A DNA stretch of 64,000 nt from Chloroflexota bacterium (GTDB lineage: Bacteria > Chloroflexota > Anaerolineae > Anaerolineales > Villigracilaceae), in contig JACRBL010000055.1 in the NCBI GenBank assembly GCA_016234485.1, positions 1-64,000 of the forward strand. The letters run 5' to 3'. This document shows, piece by piece, positions 33,501 to 42,121 of this stretch. The translations under genes were made by a program, and so were the position numbers. The notes beneath the pieces are model-generated. The model saw only the letters and a list, made by a program, of their open reading frames with translations. It was not told the origin of the DNA and did not search any database. Position 1 is the first letter of the stretch, and the number at the start of each line of letters is the position of its first letter.

Positions 33501-34692
33501 GGGTGTCAACGGGCGTCCAGTCGCCGATCGCGCTGGCGATATTTTCAGCGAGCGCGGAAAGGCCCGTGGATGGGTCGAGGATCACATTGCTGTCGGCATC
33601 GAGCTCGGGAATGAAAAATTCCACGTCAATGGTCGCGCTGCCCATCACCGAAGCGAAGTTGACGGTCAGGATGTTGTCGGGGCTGTTGGCCGCCGCGCCC
33701 ACGTTCGGCTCGTCCACCAGCGTCCCGCCGCCCAGCGAAACCACGCTCAAGTAGGCGAGGTTGTTGGGAAAATAATCGGTCACATCGAGCGCGGTGACGG
33801 TTTGACCATCGGCCACGTAAACGGTGATCGAGTAGTGTCTTGGATAGTTTGGCCCACTGACGCTTTCATAGACCGGGTTGACGCTTCCAAACGGACACAG
33901 CGTCGTGTCGAGAACCGGTTCATCGGGCAGGGTGTACGGACATTCCGCGGGACCATCGAAGGTCTTTTCGATGTGGATCACGCGCGGGGTGACGCTTAAC
34001 GACGGCCAGCCCGCGCCATCATTGGTTACGGGATTCACAATGGCGGGGTCGGTGGCCGGGTTGTCGAGGCTGTCCGCGCCGTAACGATATCCGCCGCGCC
34101 CCAAAACGGTGAGGGGAACGTCCACATCAGCCAGCGCAGAAGTGTTCGCCGTGACTTTGATCCACAACTCAGGCATGTCCTGCGTGATGGAGCTGAATGG
34201 CAGTTGGAGAACGATCAGTTGATCGCCTGTCGTTCCGCAAACGGTGAGGCCGTACGCCAGCGGATGCCCCACGCATCCAGTTGTGCCTGGGTTGAGCGGG
34301 CCGTCGTCATCGGGGAAGGTCTGCGCGGTGGATGTCAGCGCAAAGCCCGCATATTCCGCGCTGACGAAGGTGAGGCCGTCGGCGGCATCTGTCCCGGCCG
34401 CGCCGTCCGCTCCGTTCACCGGGAAGATCAAGTCAATGAATGGGCCGAAGCCAGTGTCCGCGGGATTATCGAACGTGACGTAGAAATTGAAATCCTCGCC
34501 AATCATCACGCGCTCGAGCGGATGCATCGTAAGCGTGACGCTCGTATCGGGCGCGGTTTGGGGCGCTTCGATGGGTTGTGCTTGCGAGATGGTGGCATGT
34601 ACGGGTTTGGTTGAAACAAGACCCCCAAACAAGGCGATTAACAGAATAGCGATCGAGAACTTGCGTAGCGTACGCGAAAAAAGCGGGTGCAT
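30511..34692 (-). CDS. Large secreted protein with DUF11-like repeats, Ig-like domain and RTX tail
   Basis: The 1393-residue protein has a signal peptide (about 1-33, ending KPVHA) and a series of beta-sandwich repeats of the DUF11/isopeptide type, seen as recurring ...[11 protein letters not shown]..., [22 protein letters not shown] and [10 protein letters not shown] segments. An Ig-like module with [15 protein letters not shown] lies near residue 1220. The last 77 residues are RTX-type repeats ([37 protein letters not shown]) that bind calcium. In other bacteria RTX tails mark type I secretion; here a Sec signal is also present, so the tail may serve folding outside the cell. GGAGGAAGA precedes the ATG at 34692. 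Confidence 0.88.
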   Translation of the reverse strand: MHPLFSRTLRKFSIAILLIALFGGLVSTKPVHATISQAQPIEAPQTAPDTSVTLTMHPLERVMIGEDFNFYVTFDNPADTGFGPFIDLIFPVNGADGAAGTDAADGLTFVSAEYAGFALTSTAQTFPDDDGPLNPGTTGCVGHPLAYGLTVCGTTGDQLIVLQLPFSSITQDMPELWIKVTANTSALADVDVPLTVLGRGGYRYGADSLDNPATDPAIVNPVTNDGAGWPSLSVTPRVIHIEKTFDGPAECPYTLPDEPVLDTTLCPFGSVNPVYESVSGPNYPRHYSITVYVADGQTVTALDVTDYFPNNLAYLSVVSLGGGTLVDEPNVGAAANSPDNILTVNFASVMGSATIDVEFFIPELDADSNVILDPSTGLSALAENIASAIGDWTPVDTRDAAAPDNAVANGPCPTCAPLHELNIRSMSVQKSIAIQTDNGAPGYSAGDVLKYTLAFQISDYFTFGDLVITDMMSDGQRFSDVDNTLPPTFSVSDRNTTLTDQLLTYVAPPGAPNANDDLIVDESQIGNSGPGVPDDGTNGSTTLTFNISQAMLNANEADGILQGGEADTTGASPAGGSITYYAVVQEDFSDTYPSGDASVDHGDVLYNSASFSGTIREETNNANVLNTQTNDSVQKFEIVHDHMSAEIYAVNGSTTFTPEVQPGDTITFRLKKILPSSDSDYLTLTDYLPLPIFDAAEVAAFDDVTDSTVPDAGRAKFGPDSSLNGALSTPVLPTLSSDATANSLTFDFGSFDDPTDTATVLDILFTVTVTNAPYADGSALTNLAVEVEKTTNSHDHISIGNVQFLLKEPGVSVRKGVVASDNPAAVFVPNPPGPVAFNQPGSNPSWTGVIASGDNDPYTASINSNVEMALSGNMVTFAITLENLGHSSLGAFDISFKDTLPAEMQIPAGGINLQIRRGDGASLAYSPVGSTATEASGLFDDGIVFADESSTQGVLHVYDAANGQNLIVITYDLQITDGVAAGAAIVNTATLLSYAGTDGGPNHVGSTPAFNINSDDAVVMRNPDGDAPTVTVEQAAGQADPTTASPINFTATFSEPVIGFSEADVILGGTASPSAVVITGGPTEFNLEVSGTTSDGTVTASIPAGAVTDAAMNVSLASTSLDNTVTIDTAPPTLTLTSHPPTATMSRSATFRFTGTDNVTPPANLRFECKLDNGPFRLCTSPMRYTNLTLGNHTFKVRVRDQAGNVTISPITFTWNIVEPPSAKVITGFCYLGTEAKGKFSMRPINTQVDDLTLTVVSSSDTALVPTKNVILASGLNNTFSVVIQGAPGKSGSSLITFKLSNGAVSSRFTINFMVGTRLRDTLTGTDTLDMLFGMGGNDSLSGGSETDLLCGGTGNDTLAGGLGRDFFSGGYGFDTVTDFNSAEGDWKDYTTP

Positions 34693-34861
34693 TCTTCCTC
34701 CAGGTTTGATGAAATGTCTTTTGCTTATGCAATTATGGGTGTTTGGCAGGGCGCCTCCGTCCAAGAATTCTACAACTATTTTATTGTACAAGGTCAACGA
34801 AATAAGCGTACAAATAAATATGAAAGGTGCAAACATCCCGCCTGGGTAATCAGACTGCGCT

Positions 34862-34901
34862 TAAAAACAGACCCCCGAGCCACTGCCCGGAGGTCTGTTT
34901 C
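34862..34901 (-). terminator. Terminator of glnA
   Basis: AAACAGACC-CCG and CGG-GGTCTGTTT pair with one mismatch around the loop AGCCACTGCC, located between glnA and the giant gene. Confidence 0.75.
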
Positions 34902-34945
34902 CTCATACAGATCACTGAAAACCGATCGCTGAAACTGGTTACTTT

Positions 34946-36283
34946 CTACGCGATCTCCAAATACCTCTCGATCTCGTAGTCCGTCACGCGCAGGCGGAAC
35001 TCGTCCCACTCATTCCACTTGGCGCGCAGGAAGGATTCGTAAACCGAATCGCCGAGAGCGGCTTTCAATACCTCGCTCTTCTCCAACTCAGTCAGCGCTT
35101 CGGCCAGCGAGCCGGGCAATTCGCCCACGCCCATCTCGCGGCGTTCTTCGCGATTGAGTTCGTACAGGTTGACGTTGTTCAGCGGCGCGGGCGGCGTCTT
35201 CTGGTTGTCAATGCCATCCAGCGCGGCGGCCAGCATGACCGTGAACGCCAGGTACGGATTGGAGGACGGATCGGGGAAGCGCAACTCGGCGCGCATGGAC
35301 TTGTCGCGGCCCTCGGTGTAGCGCGGAATGCGGATCAGCGCCGAGCGGTTGCTCTGCGCCCAACCCACGTAGGCGGGGGCTTCGTAGCCAGGCACGAGGC
35401 GCTTGTACGAGTTCACCGTCGGCGAGACCACGGCGGCCAGCGCTCGCGCATGTTCCAACTGACCCGCGATGAACGAGTACGCCGTCTTCGACAATTTGAA
35501 ATCATCCTTCGCGTCGAAGAACAGGTTGTTGCCTTTGTTATCGAACAGCGACTGATGGCAGTGCATCCCCGAACCGTTGATGCCGAAGACCGGCTTGGGC
35601 ATGAACGAGGCGGTCAGTCCGTGCTGGGCGGCGATGGCCTTCACGGTGTATTTCAATGTCAGCACATTGTCGGCGGAGCGCAACGCGTTGGCGTAGCGGA
35701 AGTCAATCTCGTGCTGGCCGAGCGCAACTTCATGATGTCCCACTTCCACTTCAATGCCCATGCTCATCAGTGCTTGCATCAACTCGGTACGCACGCGTAC
35801 GGCGTCATCGTCCGCGCTGAAATCGAAGTAGCCGCCCACATCATGCGGGACGGGGTGCACGCCATGTCCGTTCGAGGCCTTGAAGAGGAAGAACTCCGGC
35901 TCGGGGCCGATGTTATACGTCCAGCCGCGTTCGGCCAGTTTCCCAAGCGCCCGCTTCAAAGCGCCGCGCGGATCGCCCTCGAAGGGCCGACCGTCTGGCA
36001 TGAAGATGTCGCAGAACACGCGCGCGCGGCGGCTGTTCTCAGGCGACCACGGCAACACCGCGTACGTGTCGGGGTCCAGCACGAGGCGCATGTCGCTTTC
36101 CTGAATGCGTGCGAAACCCTCCACCGAAGAGCCGTCGAACCACACGCCGTCTTCCAACGCTCCCTCCAGGTTGTGCAGGGGCATGTCCACGCTCTTGACC
36201 GCGCCAAGCACGTCCGTGAATTGCAATGAAATGAAATTGACTTTATCTTCCTTCACACGTTTGATCAAATCTTTCGCGTCCAT
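34946..36283 (-). CDS. glnA: Glutamine synthetase, type I (alpha-like length)
   Basis: The 445-residue enzyme makes glutamine from glutamate, ammonia and ATP. Visible blocks are the beta-Grasp opening VNFISLQFTDVLGAVKSVDMP, the active-site motif GPEPEFFLFK, FMPKPVFGINGSGMHCHQSL with metal-binding His, NSYKRLVPGYEAPAYVGW with the glutamate-binding Arg nearby, and RAELRFPDPSSNPYLAF. The length and the NLYELNREER segment fit the GSI-alpha form, usually controlled by feedback and GlnR rather than adenylylation; no regulator gene is adjacent. AAAGGAG lies upstream of the start. It has its own terminator. Confidence 0.97.
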   Translation of the reverse strand: MDAKDLIKRVKEDKVNFISLQFTDVLGAVKSVDMPLHNLEGALEDGVWFDGSSVEGFARIQESDMRLVLDPDTYAVLPWSPENSRRARVFCDIFMPDGRPFEGDPRGALKRALGKLAERGWTYNIGPEPEFFLFKASNGHGVHPVPHDVGGYFDFSADDDAVRVRTELMQALMSMGIEVEVGHHEVALGQHEIDFRYANALRSADNVLTLKYTVKAIAAQHGLTASFMPKPVFGINGSGMHCHQSLFDNKGNNLFFDAKDDFKLSKTAYSFIAGQLEHARALAAVVSPTVNSYKRLVPGYEAPAYVGWAQSNRSALIRIPRYTEGRDKSMRAELRFPDPSSNPYLAFTVMLAAALDGIDNQKTPPAPLNNVNLYELNREERREMGVGELPGSLAEALTELEKSEVLKAALGDSVYESFLRAKWNEWDEFRLRVTDYEIERYLEIA

Positions 36284-36349
36284 TTTTTCTCCTTTACTGA
36301 ATACTGAAAATTAATGACTGAATACTGACCATTGATGACCGATGACTGC

Positions 36350-37285
36350 TCACTCTCCAACCGCCACCACCTCCTCCTCATTTTTCTTCGCATCTTTCTG
36401 GACCTCTGGCCGGCTCCTGTTTATGAACATCACCGACCCGACGATGATCGCGGCCGCCAACCAGACGCGCGGCTCGAGCGCTTCGTTCGCAAACCAGTTG
36501 CCGAGCAATACGGCCACGATCGGGTTGACATACGCGTACGTCGCCACCAGCGAGATGGGCGCGTTCTGCAACAACCAGCCATACGAAACGAAACCTATCA
36601 ACGATCCCGCGAAAATTAGATACACCAGACCCAACGCGGATTTTGTCGTAACATCCGCGAGATGCCAACCAGATAATTCACCCGTCGCCAGCGAGACCGC
36701 GAACAAGCCGATGCTCCCCATCAACATCTGTCCGCCCGTGGACATGAGCGAAGACTTGGGCAGGTCGCCGTGCTTGCTATACACTGATCCGAGCGACCAG
36801 AAGAAGCAGGCCATCAACAAGGCCGCGACGCCAAACGGGTCGAGGCGCGAGCCGCCTGTCACCTCCTCGGGGCCGACCAGGATGAAGATGCCGATGAAGC
36901 CGATCAGCAATCCGAGGAATGTCCAGCGATTGGGCTTCACGCCGCCCGGACGAAACGCTTCGGTGATGACCAGGAAGAGGGGGATGGCTCCGATGATGAG
37001 CGCCGCGATCCCCGACGGGATGGTCTGCTCGGCCCATGAGACGAGGCCGTTGCCGCCGAGCAAAAGCAGGTTGCCGATGATGGCGAGCGAGACCCACTGT
37101 TTGCGTGTGGGCATCGGCTCTCCCACAGCCCTCTGCCAGACGACGAGGATGATGCCCGAAACGAGGAAGCGAATCCCCGCGTGGAAAAACGGTGGGATGG
37201 TTTCAACCGCAAATCGAATCGCCAGGTAGGTCGAACCCCAGACGATGTATAAAGCCAGTAATGGAATCCAGATTTTCGTTTTCAT
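36350..37285 (-). CDS. DMT/EamA family transporter (YedA-like)
   Basis: The 311-residue protein has ten helices in two EamA repeats. The first helix IWIPLLALYIVWGSTYLAIRFAVETIPPF and the loop GEPMPTRKQW are typical of the drug/metabolite exporter branch near YedA/RhtA-type proteins. The start at 37285 follows AAGGAAAGA. It lies between glnA and the Ada-like gene on the same strand but with spacing of 66 and 76 bases, so an operon is possible but not obvious. Substrate unknown. Confidence 0.9.
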   Translation of the reverse strand: MKTKIWIPLLALYIVWGSTYLAIRFAVETIPPFFHAGIRFLVSGIILVVWQRAVGEPMPTRKQWVSLAIIGNLLLLGGNGLVSWAEQTIPSGIAALIIGAIPLFLVITEAFRPGGVKPNRWTFLGLLIGFIGIFILVGPEEVTGGSRLDPFGVAALLMACFFWSLGSVYSKHGDLPKSSLMSTGGQMLMGSIGLFAVSLATGELSGWHLADVTTKSALGLVYLIFAGSLIGFVSYGWLLQNAPISLVATYAYVNPIVAVLLGNWFANEALEPRVWLAAAIIVGSVMFINRSRPEVQKDAKKNEEEVVAVGE

Positions 37286-37361
37286 TCTTTCCTTGATAAG
37301 ACCTGACATGTCTCACACGCGCCTTGTTTGGGTAAAGCGTTCGCGTGGACGTGGGTCATGA

Positions 37362-38225
37362 TTAACCGTGTACCTGAGGAGACATGTCAGGTCTCCACTC
37401 GTTGAGCAACAGCGCTTTCTTCCTCGCGCTTCCGTACCGATAATTTCCGAAGTCGCCGTCTTTTCGCAGAACCCGATGACAGGGAATTAGCACCGCGATG
37501 GGGTTGTGTCCGACCGCCGTCCCGACCGCGCGCAGGGCGGATGGTTTGCCGATGCGTGTCGCGATGCCTTCGTAGGTGGTCACTGCGCCGAGTGGGATTT
37601 GCAACAGCGCCTCCCAGACCTTTATCTGGAAATTCGTGCCGCGCAGGTGCAGGCGAAGCGATTCGTGGCCGCGCCCGTTCAGGTCAAAGATGGGAGCGAC
37701 GAGTGGGGCGGTGGTCTTCACGTCTTCGATCATCTTCGCTTCGTTCCAGTCAGCGACTAAATTATCTACGGCATCGCCTTCGCTGGTCTGCACGAAACTA
37801 AGATGACAGATGCCGCGCTCGGTTGTGCCGATGAGACACTTGCCAAACGGCGTCGGGTGGATTCCGTAGCGGATGGTCACGCCCGCGCCGCGCGTCTTGT
37901 ATTCGCCAGGCGTCACCGCCTCGGCGCTGACGAAGAGATCATGCAGGCGTCCCAGGCTCGAAAGTCCGACCTGATGCGTGGTTTCAAGCAGGTTCTCCGA
38001 ATCGGCGAGCAGTCTCTTGGCGTTTTCCTTCGTCAGGAATTGCAGAAAACGCTTCGGGCTGATTCCCGCCCAACGGGTGAACGTCCGCTGGAAGTGGAAC
38101 TCGCTCATCCCAACCGCCGCGGCCACCTCGTCCAGTTCGGGCTGACGCGCCGCGTTCGTCTCGATGAAGCGGATGGCCTGTTCGATCAGGCGATAATCTT
38201 GTGAACGTGCAAGAGTCGATTCCAT
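37362..38225 (-). CDS. Ada-like protein: AraC HTH plus O6-alkylguanine-DNA methyltransferase
   Basis: The 287-residue protein has an AraC-type helix-turn-helix (about residues 10-100, LDEVAAAVGMSEFHFQRTFTRW) followed by a methyltransferase domain with the acceptor Cys in IPCHRVL (near residue 255) and the upstream block VWEALLQIPLGAVTTYEGIA. It repairs O6-methylguanine and may regulate its own gene, but it lacks the N-terminal zinc-cysteine domain of full Ada that senses methylphosphotriesters. Two starts are possible: 38225 with GGAGG six bases away, chosen here, or 38297 with AAGGAG. Confidence 0.9.
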   Translation of the reverse strand: MESTLARSQDYRLIEQAIRFIETNAARQPELDEVAAAVGMSEFHFQRTFTRWAGISPKRFLQFLTKENAKRLLADSENLLETTHQVGLSSLGRLHDLFVSAEAVTPGEYKTRGAGVTIRYGIHPTPFGKCLIGTTERGICHLSFVQTSEGDAVDNLVADWNEAKMIEDVKTTAPLVAPIFDLNGRGHESLRLHLRGTNFQIKVWEALLQIPLGAVTTYEGIATRIGKPSALRAVGTAVGHNPIAVLIPCHRVLRKDGDFGNYRYGSARKKALLLNEWRPDMSPQVHG

Positions 38226-38419
38226 GGCAACCTCCATTTGTTGATGGCGGAGATTGTAATTTTCACTCGTCGTGGAAGCGACCCGATTCTTGCTCATTTT
38301 CTCCTTGGTAGTTGAATAGTTTCGTAGTGTGGTAGTTACGTAGTTTGTAATTCGCAATCCAGGGGCAAGCCTGTGTTATCTGTTTCCGTGTCAACCTGTA
38401 GTATCTGTCTACGTTAAAC

Positions 38420-38848
38420 AAAAAAAACAGACATGCGCGGGCATGCCTGTTTCACCACGAACTGGTATTAAAAAAGACAGCCCTTCCAACTGCAAACAGA
38501 CCCAATGAGTCTGTATCACCGCGTCGCCCTGTCCCACACGTTGCCGCGTGGTTTTCGGCGGGAGCAACAGCGTTTTTTTAAACCTGTTACTCCTTGCGCT
38601 TGCTTTGGAAGGGAGAAGGGAGTCAATGACGTGACTCCAGAGGCATCCGCTGATCTATCCGATGTTCCGCTACCCCCACCGTCCCTGTCGGGATACCTCC
38701 CCCAGTTTCGTAGAAAATGGGGGAGGCTGGGAGGGGGTGGCGTTAGCGCCCCGTTCGCACGGGGGAACCTCCACCTCGTGATCTTGCTGTACCGCAAGAC
38801 CCAGCCGCTAGTTCTCCGAATATTCAATTGTTAATCCTGCTCAAGACA
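38420..38848 (-). ncRNA. Candidate structured RNA of about 430 nt, unidentified
   Basis: Nearly 970 bases between the Ada-like gene and the gene at 39193 hold no credible protein gene. On the minus strand, a strong promoter (38855-38883) is followed by about 430 bases ending in an intrinsic terminator (38425-38452). Between them are several stable hairpins: TCTTGC/GCAAGA (38799-38782), CCCCGT-GCGA-ACGGGG (GNRA loop), a GC-rich extension CACCCCC/GTGGGGG that encloses CCTCCCCC/GGGGGAGG, GGAGTCA/TGACTCC, GGAGTAACAG/CTGTTGCTCC (10 bp), and CCACGCG-GCAA-CGTGTGG (GNRA loop). I could not find the conserved cores of RNase P RNA, tmRNA or SRP RNA. Confidence 0.55.
38425..38456 (-). terminator. Terminator of the 430-nt RNA
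   Basis: AAACAG-CATGC pairs with GCATG-CTGTTT (11 of 12 bp) around a 4-base loop and is followed on the minus strand by seven or more T. Confidence 0.8.
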
Positions 38849-38854
38849 GGCGGC

Positions 38855-38883
38855 ATTGTACTCGCGTGAGCGCTCCGAGTCAA
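38855..38883 (-). promoter_or_regulatory. Strong sigma-70-type promoter for the 430-nt RNA
   Basis: TTGACT (38883-38878), a 17-base spacer, TACAAT (38860-38855) and GCCGCC read on the minus strand. It is the best-formed promoter in the window, and the -35 box lies next to the U run of the RNA upstream. Confidence 0.75.
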
Positions 38884-38887
38884 GAAG

Positions 38888-39066
38888 AAAAAAGGAACCC
38901 CGCAAATGCCGTGTGCGACCGGGTTTTGGACCTGCTTTCGCAGGTGGGCTCCAATCGGGAAACGCCGCCTTGGCTCAGGCCTATCGCGTTATTTCCTCGA
39001 AGATAGAAGCCCGTTGAGTGGATGTTGGCCCAAAACGTGATAGTCGCATCACGAACACAGCAGGGT
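38888..39066 (-). ncRNA. Candidate 6S-like RNA (about 180 nt)
   Basis: A TATAAG -10 box at 39078-39073 would start an RNA near 39066 that ends in a T run near 38888, about 180 nt. The ends pair: ACCCTGC with GCGGGGT, then CGTG-A-TGCGAC with GTCGCA-CACG. Further in, GTTTTGG pairs with CCAAAAC, and the 3' side carries the small hairpin ACCTGC-GAAA-GCAGGT after GGAGCCC. Long closing stem, internal bubble with a small 3'-side hairpin, and length are the layout of 6S RNA, which inhibits RNA polymerase in stationary phase. Identity rests on shape and remembered sequence style only. Confidence 0.45.
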
Positions 39067-39153
39067 GCGATTCTTATACCATAAACCAAATGTGGATGGG
39101 AGAGAAAAATTAGCGACAAACTCATCTTAAGTTTACAAAGTTGCGCGGCAAGT

Positions 39154-39159
39154 TATAGT
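39154..39159 (+). promoter_or_regulatory. -10 box of the gene at 39193
   Basis: TATAGT lies 33 bases before the chosen start codon and faces away from the RNA genes. Confidence 0.4.
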
Positions 39160-39192
39160 AAAATGAAGCGATGGTCTGGCCTGGAGAATCAA

Positions 39193-39765
39193 ATGACCGT
39201 CTCCCCAACTTCCCTCATCCTTGTTGCATTTCTGCCGACGCCGCGCGATCTGGAAATTGCGCGCCTGCTCGGCTGGTACCGCATCCCGCTTCGCTCCGCC
39301 CCCAAAGTGGTCGCGGTGGACTACCTGGCTTTTTACCAGCCCGCGAGTTTTGGCGAGCGCGGCGGACGCATTGAATTTGTCAGTGCGGTGCGCGGCCACG
39401 AGTTGACGACCCGCGCGGAACTTCTGCGCGATGAAGCGGATCATCCACACGCAAAAGAAGAATACTACAAGATCCAGATCGGCGCGCTGGAAAAGTTGAG
39501 CGCTCCCATCCTCACGGACAAGTGGAAGCGCATCACGTTTTTCTACACTACGGGGGAATATTTCCAAAACGCGAAATCGGTGAATGAGTTGATTGTCCAA
39601 AGCGACGAGCGTCAACTGCTCTGGCGCTCTCTGCGCGAACGCGCCGAGAATGAGCAACTCTACAAGACCGAGTTGCCTGAGGCGGACATTCCGCCTGAAG
39701 TGTTGATGGCGCTGTTGGGCATCAAGGAAATGCAGGGCGAGTATCGTGCTGACGAAGAAACTTAA
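39193..39765 (+). CDS. Conserved-looking soluble protein, unknown function
   Basis: I do not recognise this 190-residue protein. It has a hydrophobic first strand (SLILVAFLP) and a block PRDLEIARLLGWYRIPLRSAPKVVAVDYLAFYQPASFG, then a charged region with RRSLRERAENEQLY-like helices and an acidic C-terminus. There is no signal peptide; it is probably cytoplasmic. The ATG at 39193 follows CTGGAG; another ATG ten codons upstream lacks one. The block with Arg, Trp, Tyr and Lys could be an active site, but no family can be named. Confidence 0.75.
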   Translation: MTVSPTSLILVAFLPTPRDLEIARLLGWYRIPLRSAPKVVAVDYLAFYQPASFGERGGRIEFVSAVRGHELTTRAELLRDEADHPHAKEEYYKIQIGALEKLSAPILTDKWKRITFFYTTGEYFQNAKSVNELIVQSDERQLLWRSLRERAENEQLYKTELPEADIPPEVLMALLGIKEMQGEYRADEET

Positions 39766-39787
39766 ATTCAGTAACTTACAAGTTCGT

Positions 39788-39909
39788 CGTCATTGCGAGC
39801 GCTCTTCGCGACACTTGCACCGCACTGCGTTTGGTGCAGTGCAGGTGAGCAATCCCTTCCCCCGCGCGGAGATTGCTTCGTCGGGAAGAGCGCCCTCCTC
39901 GCAATGACG
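39788..39909. repeat. Palindromic CGTCATTGCGAG element, copy 6 (with inner insert)
   Basis: Ends CGTCATTGCGAGCG and CTCGCAATGACG are intact. A small hairpin, CTTGCACCGCACTGC with GGTGCAGTGCAGG, is inserted in the left half. It lies between two convergent genes. Confidence 0.85.
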
Positions 39910-39945
39910 GGCGTGTGGGACTCTTATTTTTCAAACATCAGTCAA

Positions 39946-41814
39946 TCACGGCACGAGATACGGTTGCAGGATCCTCGTCAGCGTGAGGAGGAAAACGCCG
40001 TTCGCCAGGACGAGGCTGAAGAGCAGCGCGGCCAGCGTCCAGTTCAGCCAGACGCGGTCTTTAAAGTCCAGGAGGGAGAGGCCGACGAAGAGGATGAGCG
40101 CGTACGTCCAGTCGGGGGTATAGAGGAAGGTGTCGAATCCGTAGTTGATGTGCAAAAGAAAATTGAAGGCAAGGATGATCAGGAAAGTCGCCTGGAAGTT
40201 GAAATGCGGCGATGCTTTGCGTTTGCGGAAAAATTGGACGAACGCAAAAAGGAGCGCGGCCACCCAGATCACGAACGGCGCGATCTGATAGCGGTTGGAA
40301 CGAAATTCGTTCAGGCCGTAGGGTTTGCTGAAAAAGTTGAGCTTGGGGAAGGGCGGACGTCCAGCCTTGTCTACGACGGTGACTTCGGGCGGGACGGCGA
40401 CCACATTGGTGAGGAAGAGATTCTTTCCCAGCGTGACGAGACGCTTCGGGATGGAGTCGGCGCGACCCACGAAGCCAGTGTGGCGCGTCTCGTAGAACAG
40501 GTCGGAGGGGACGAAGAAGAAGGTAATGGCGCGCGGGTAGATGCTGGCGGTGAGAATGGTCAGCGCGACCGCGAGAGATGCCAGACGCATGGCGAAGGTG
40601 AACCACTGTTTGCCATCACGCTTGACCATCCAAAACCCGATCAGGCTTTGCGCGACATTGGAAACGGTGATGCCCAGATTCAGCAACCCCGCGAACAGGA
40701 ACGAATTGTTTTCGCGTTCAGGTTTTTGAAGCAGGACGAAAAACAGGAGCAATCCAAACGCCGAGAAGATGTACGTTTCCGTAACAGAGCCAAAGATGAG
40801 ATGCGCGGTGGAGAAAGCCAGGATGCCGCTGAATCCCAGCGCGTACGACGCGCTCCCGCTGGCGTTGTAGATGAATCGCCAGAGCAGGAAGGCGCATCCC
40901 GCGCCCGTCATCGCGACCAGCATGAGGGCGGCCAGGCGCCAATCGCCGCCAAGGAAAAGTCTCAGCGTGGACGACGCGCCGCGCATAAAAAGAAGCGCGA
41001 GCGGGTGAACAGCGCGTCCGATGGAGTAGCCCTCCTCCGTGCCGAATCGCACCTGCCAAAAGTAAGTGTCCGAAGCGAAGAAGGTGTTGTTCAGGCTGAT
41101 GGAGTCAACGGGCGGATTGAATCCATGCGCGAGCAGAAAATATCCGAAACAGACGGTGAACGCGGCGAAAATGCCTGGCAGATTTTCTTCGATGCGTTCG
41201 CCCCAGTTGCGGTTTTGGATCCAATTGAGCCAGCCCCATTTTTCAAGCGCGCCCAGAATGATTCCATTGATGGCGAAACCTGCGAGTAGGCCGAGCAAAA
41301 TCCACGGCAGGTTTTGGATGGACGGGATAAATTGTTCGGGATGGTAAACGCCAGGGTTGGCGCTTACCAGCGCCAGAATGCCCGCGTCAAAAACGAGAAA
41401 GACACCCGCCAGCGCGAAATGGGCAAGCGACGTGAAAAACGATTTCGCCGCGCGCATCAGCCGCTCGGCCATTTGATGGAAGAAGATGCTGTAAAACGAA
41501 AAGAGAACCAAGGTCACGAAGGCTTGTTGCCAGCCCGCAGGAAAGGCGCGTTGGATGAGGCAAAGGTCGATCAGCGCGAGCGGAAGGGCAACGAACCCGC
41601 TCAGCAAAAGAGGATGGGATATATGTTCGAAAATGGTGGGGAGCGCCAACCAGATCAGAATGCCAAAGGCAACGATCGGGGCGGCGATCAGGAACGCGGT
41701 GTCAACCGTCTTATAAGTGGATGAGAGAAATTGCGGCAACGAAATCGCGGCCAATGCGAGAGCGAACAAAATACTGAAAAGGATTCTGGCGATGGGGGAA
41801 AGTGTCTTGGGCAT
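39946..41814 (-). CDS. Large polytopic membrane protein, GT-C-like
   Basis: The 622-residue protein has about 14-16 hydrophobic helices and a soluble loop of about 60 residues with DSISLNNTFFASDTYFWQVRFGTEEGYSIGRAVHP after the sixth or seventh helix. The charged loop with FxxDT after a helix, and its position, are reminiscent of glycosyltransferases of the GT-C class that act on polyprenyl-linked sugars, but the diagnostic motif is not certain. It resembles the protein at 21221 in style. AAGGTAG precedes the ATG. No sugar-pathway gene is adjacent. Confidence 0.75.
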   Translation of the reverse strand: MPKTLSPIARILFSILFALALAAISLPQFLSSTYKTVDTAFLIAAPIVAFGILIWLALPTIFEHISHPLLLSGFVALPLALIDLCLIQRAFPAGWQQAFVTLVLFSFYSIFFHQMAERLMRAAKSFFTSLAHFALAGVFLVFDAGILALVSANPGVYHPEQFIPSIQNLPWILLGLLAGFAINGIILGALEKWGWLNWIQNRNWGERIEENLPGIFAAFTVCFGYFLLAHGFNPPVDSISLNNTFFASDTYFWQVRFGTEEGYSIGRAVHPLALLFMRGASSTLRLFLGGDWRLAALMLVAMTGAGCAFLLWRFIYNASGSASYALGFSGILAFSTAHLIFGSVTETYIFSAFGLLLFFVLLQKPERENNSFLFAGLLNLGITVSNVAQSLIGFWMVKRDGKQWFTFAMRLASLAVALTILTASIYPRAITFFFVPSDLFYETRHTGFVGRADSIPKRLVTLGKNLFLTNVVAVPPEVTVVDKAGRPPFPKLNFFSKPYGLNEFRSNRYQIAPFVIWVAALLFAFVQFFRKRKASPHFNFQATFLIILAFNFLLHINYGFDTFLYTPDWTYALILFVGLSLLDFKDRVWLNWTLAALLFSLVLANGVFLLTLTRILQPYLVP

Positions 41815-41850
41815 GTCTACCTTTGCGCCAATTTTACACGGTCTTTGGGA

Positions 41851-41907
41851 ATGGAGTCCAAAGTCTCTGACTTTGGAAAACGAACGTCGGAGACGTTCGA
41901 GTCCGTA
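41851..41907. repeat. Inverted repeat, GGAGTCCAAAGTCTC family
   Basis: GGAGTCCAAAGTCTCTGACTTTGGA is followed by AACGTCGGAGACGTTCGAGTCCG. It contains the same parts as 10336-10385 and 28979-29019 in altered order. Confidence 0.6.
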
Positions 41908-41911
41908 GGCA

Positions 41912-42022
41912 GGATAATCGTCAGCGGATTGCTTCGCGAAGCGGAGAAGCGGATGAGGCGGTTCACGATTGGCGGACTCTCCATCCGTTTATCCGCTCGC
42001 CGAAGGTGTCCGCTGACCATCC
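41912..42022. repeat. Imperfect palindrome with GTCAGCGGA ends
   Basis: GTCAGCGGA near 41920 and TCCGCTGAC near 42012 are inverted ends, and GAAGCGGATGAG and CATCCGTTTATCCGCT form a second inverted pair inside. It may be another small dispersed element; only one clear copy is in the window. Confidence 0.4.
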
Positions 42023-42121
42023 TTTCGGTATCGAATACCACATGTGGATATGGCATTCTCGCGTTATTACATTCAGCCACCTTTTTCGCTATAATCGAAC
42101 CAATCCCCAAAAGGAGTTCCA

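Noticed and set aside
38505-38834. Protein-coding frames of 100-110 codons in the RNA region, both strands
   Set aside because: No ribosome binding site, biased composition from GC-rich hairpins, and overlap with a promoter-to-terminator RNA unit.
38420-38848. RNase P RNA, tmRNA or SRP RNA identity for the 430-nt RNA
   Set aside because: GAGGAAAGTCC, the tmRNA T-arm GGTTCGA motif and the SRP GGAAGGAGC loop were looked for on both strands and not seen, so I left it unidentified.
42089-42094. Riboswitch in the leader of dihydropyrimidinase
   Set aside because: Only about 20 bases lie between the likely start site and the ribosome binding site, too short for an aptamer.
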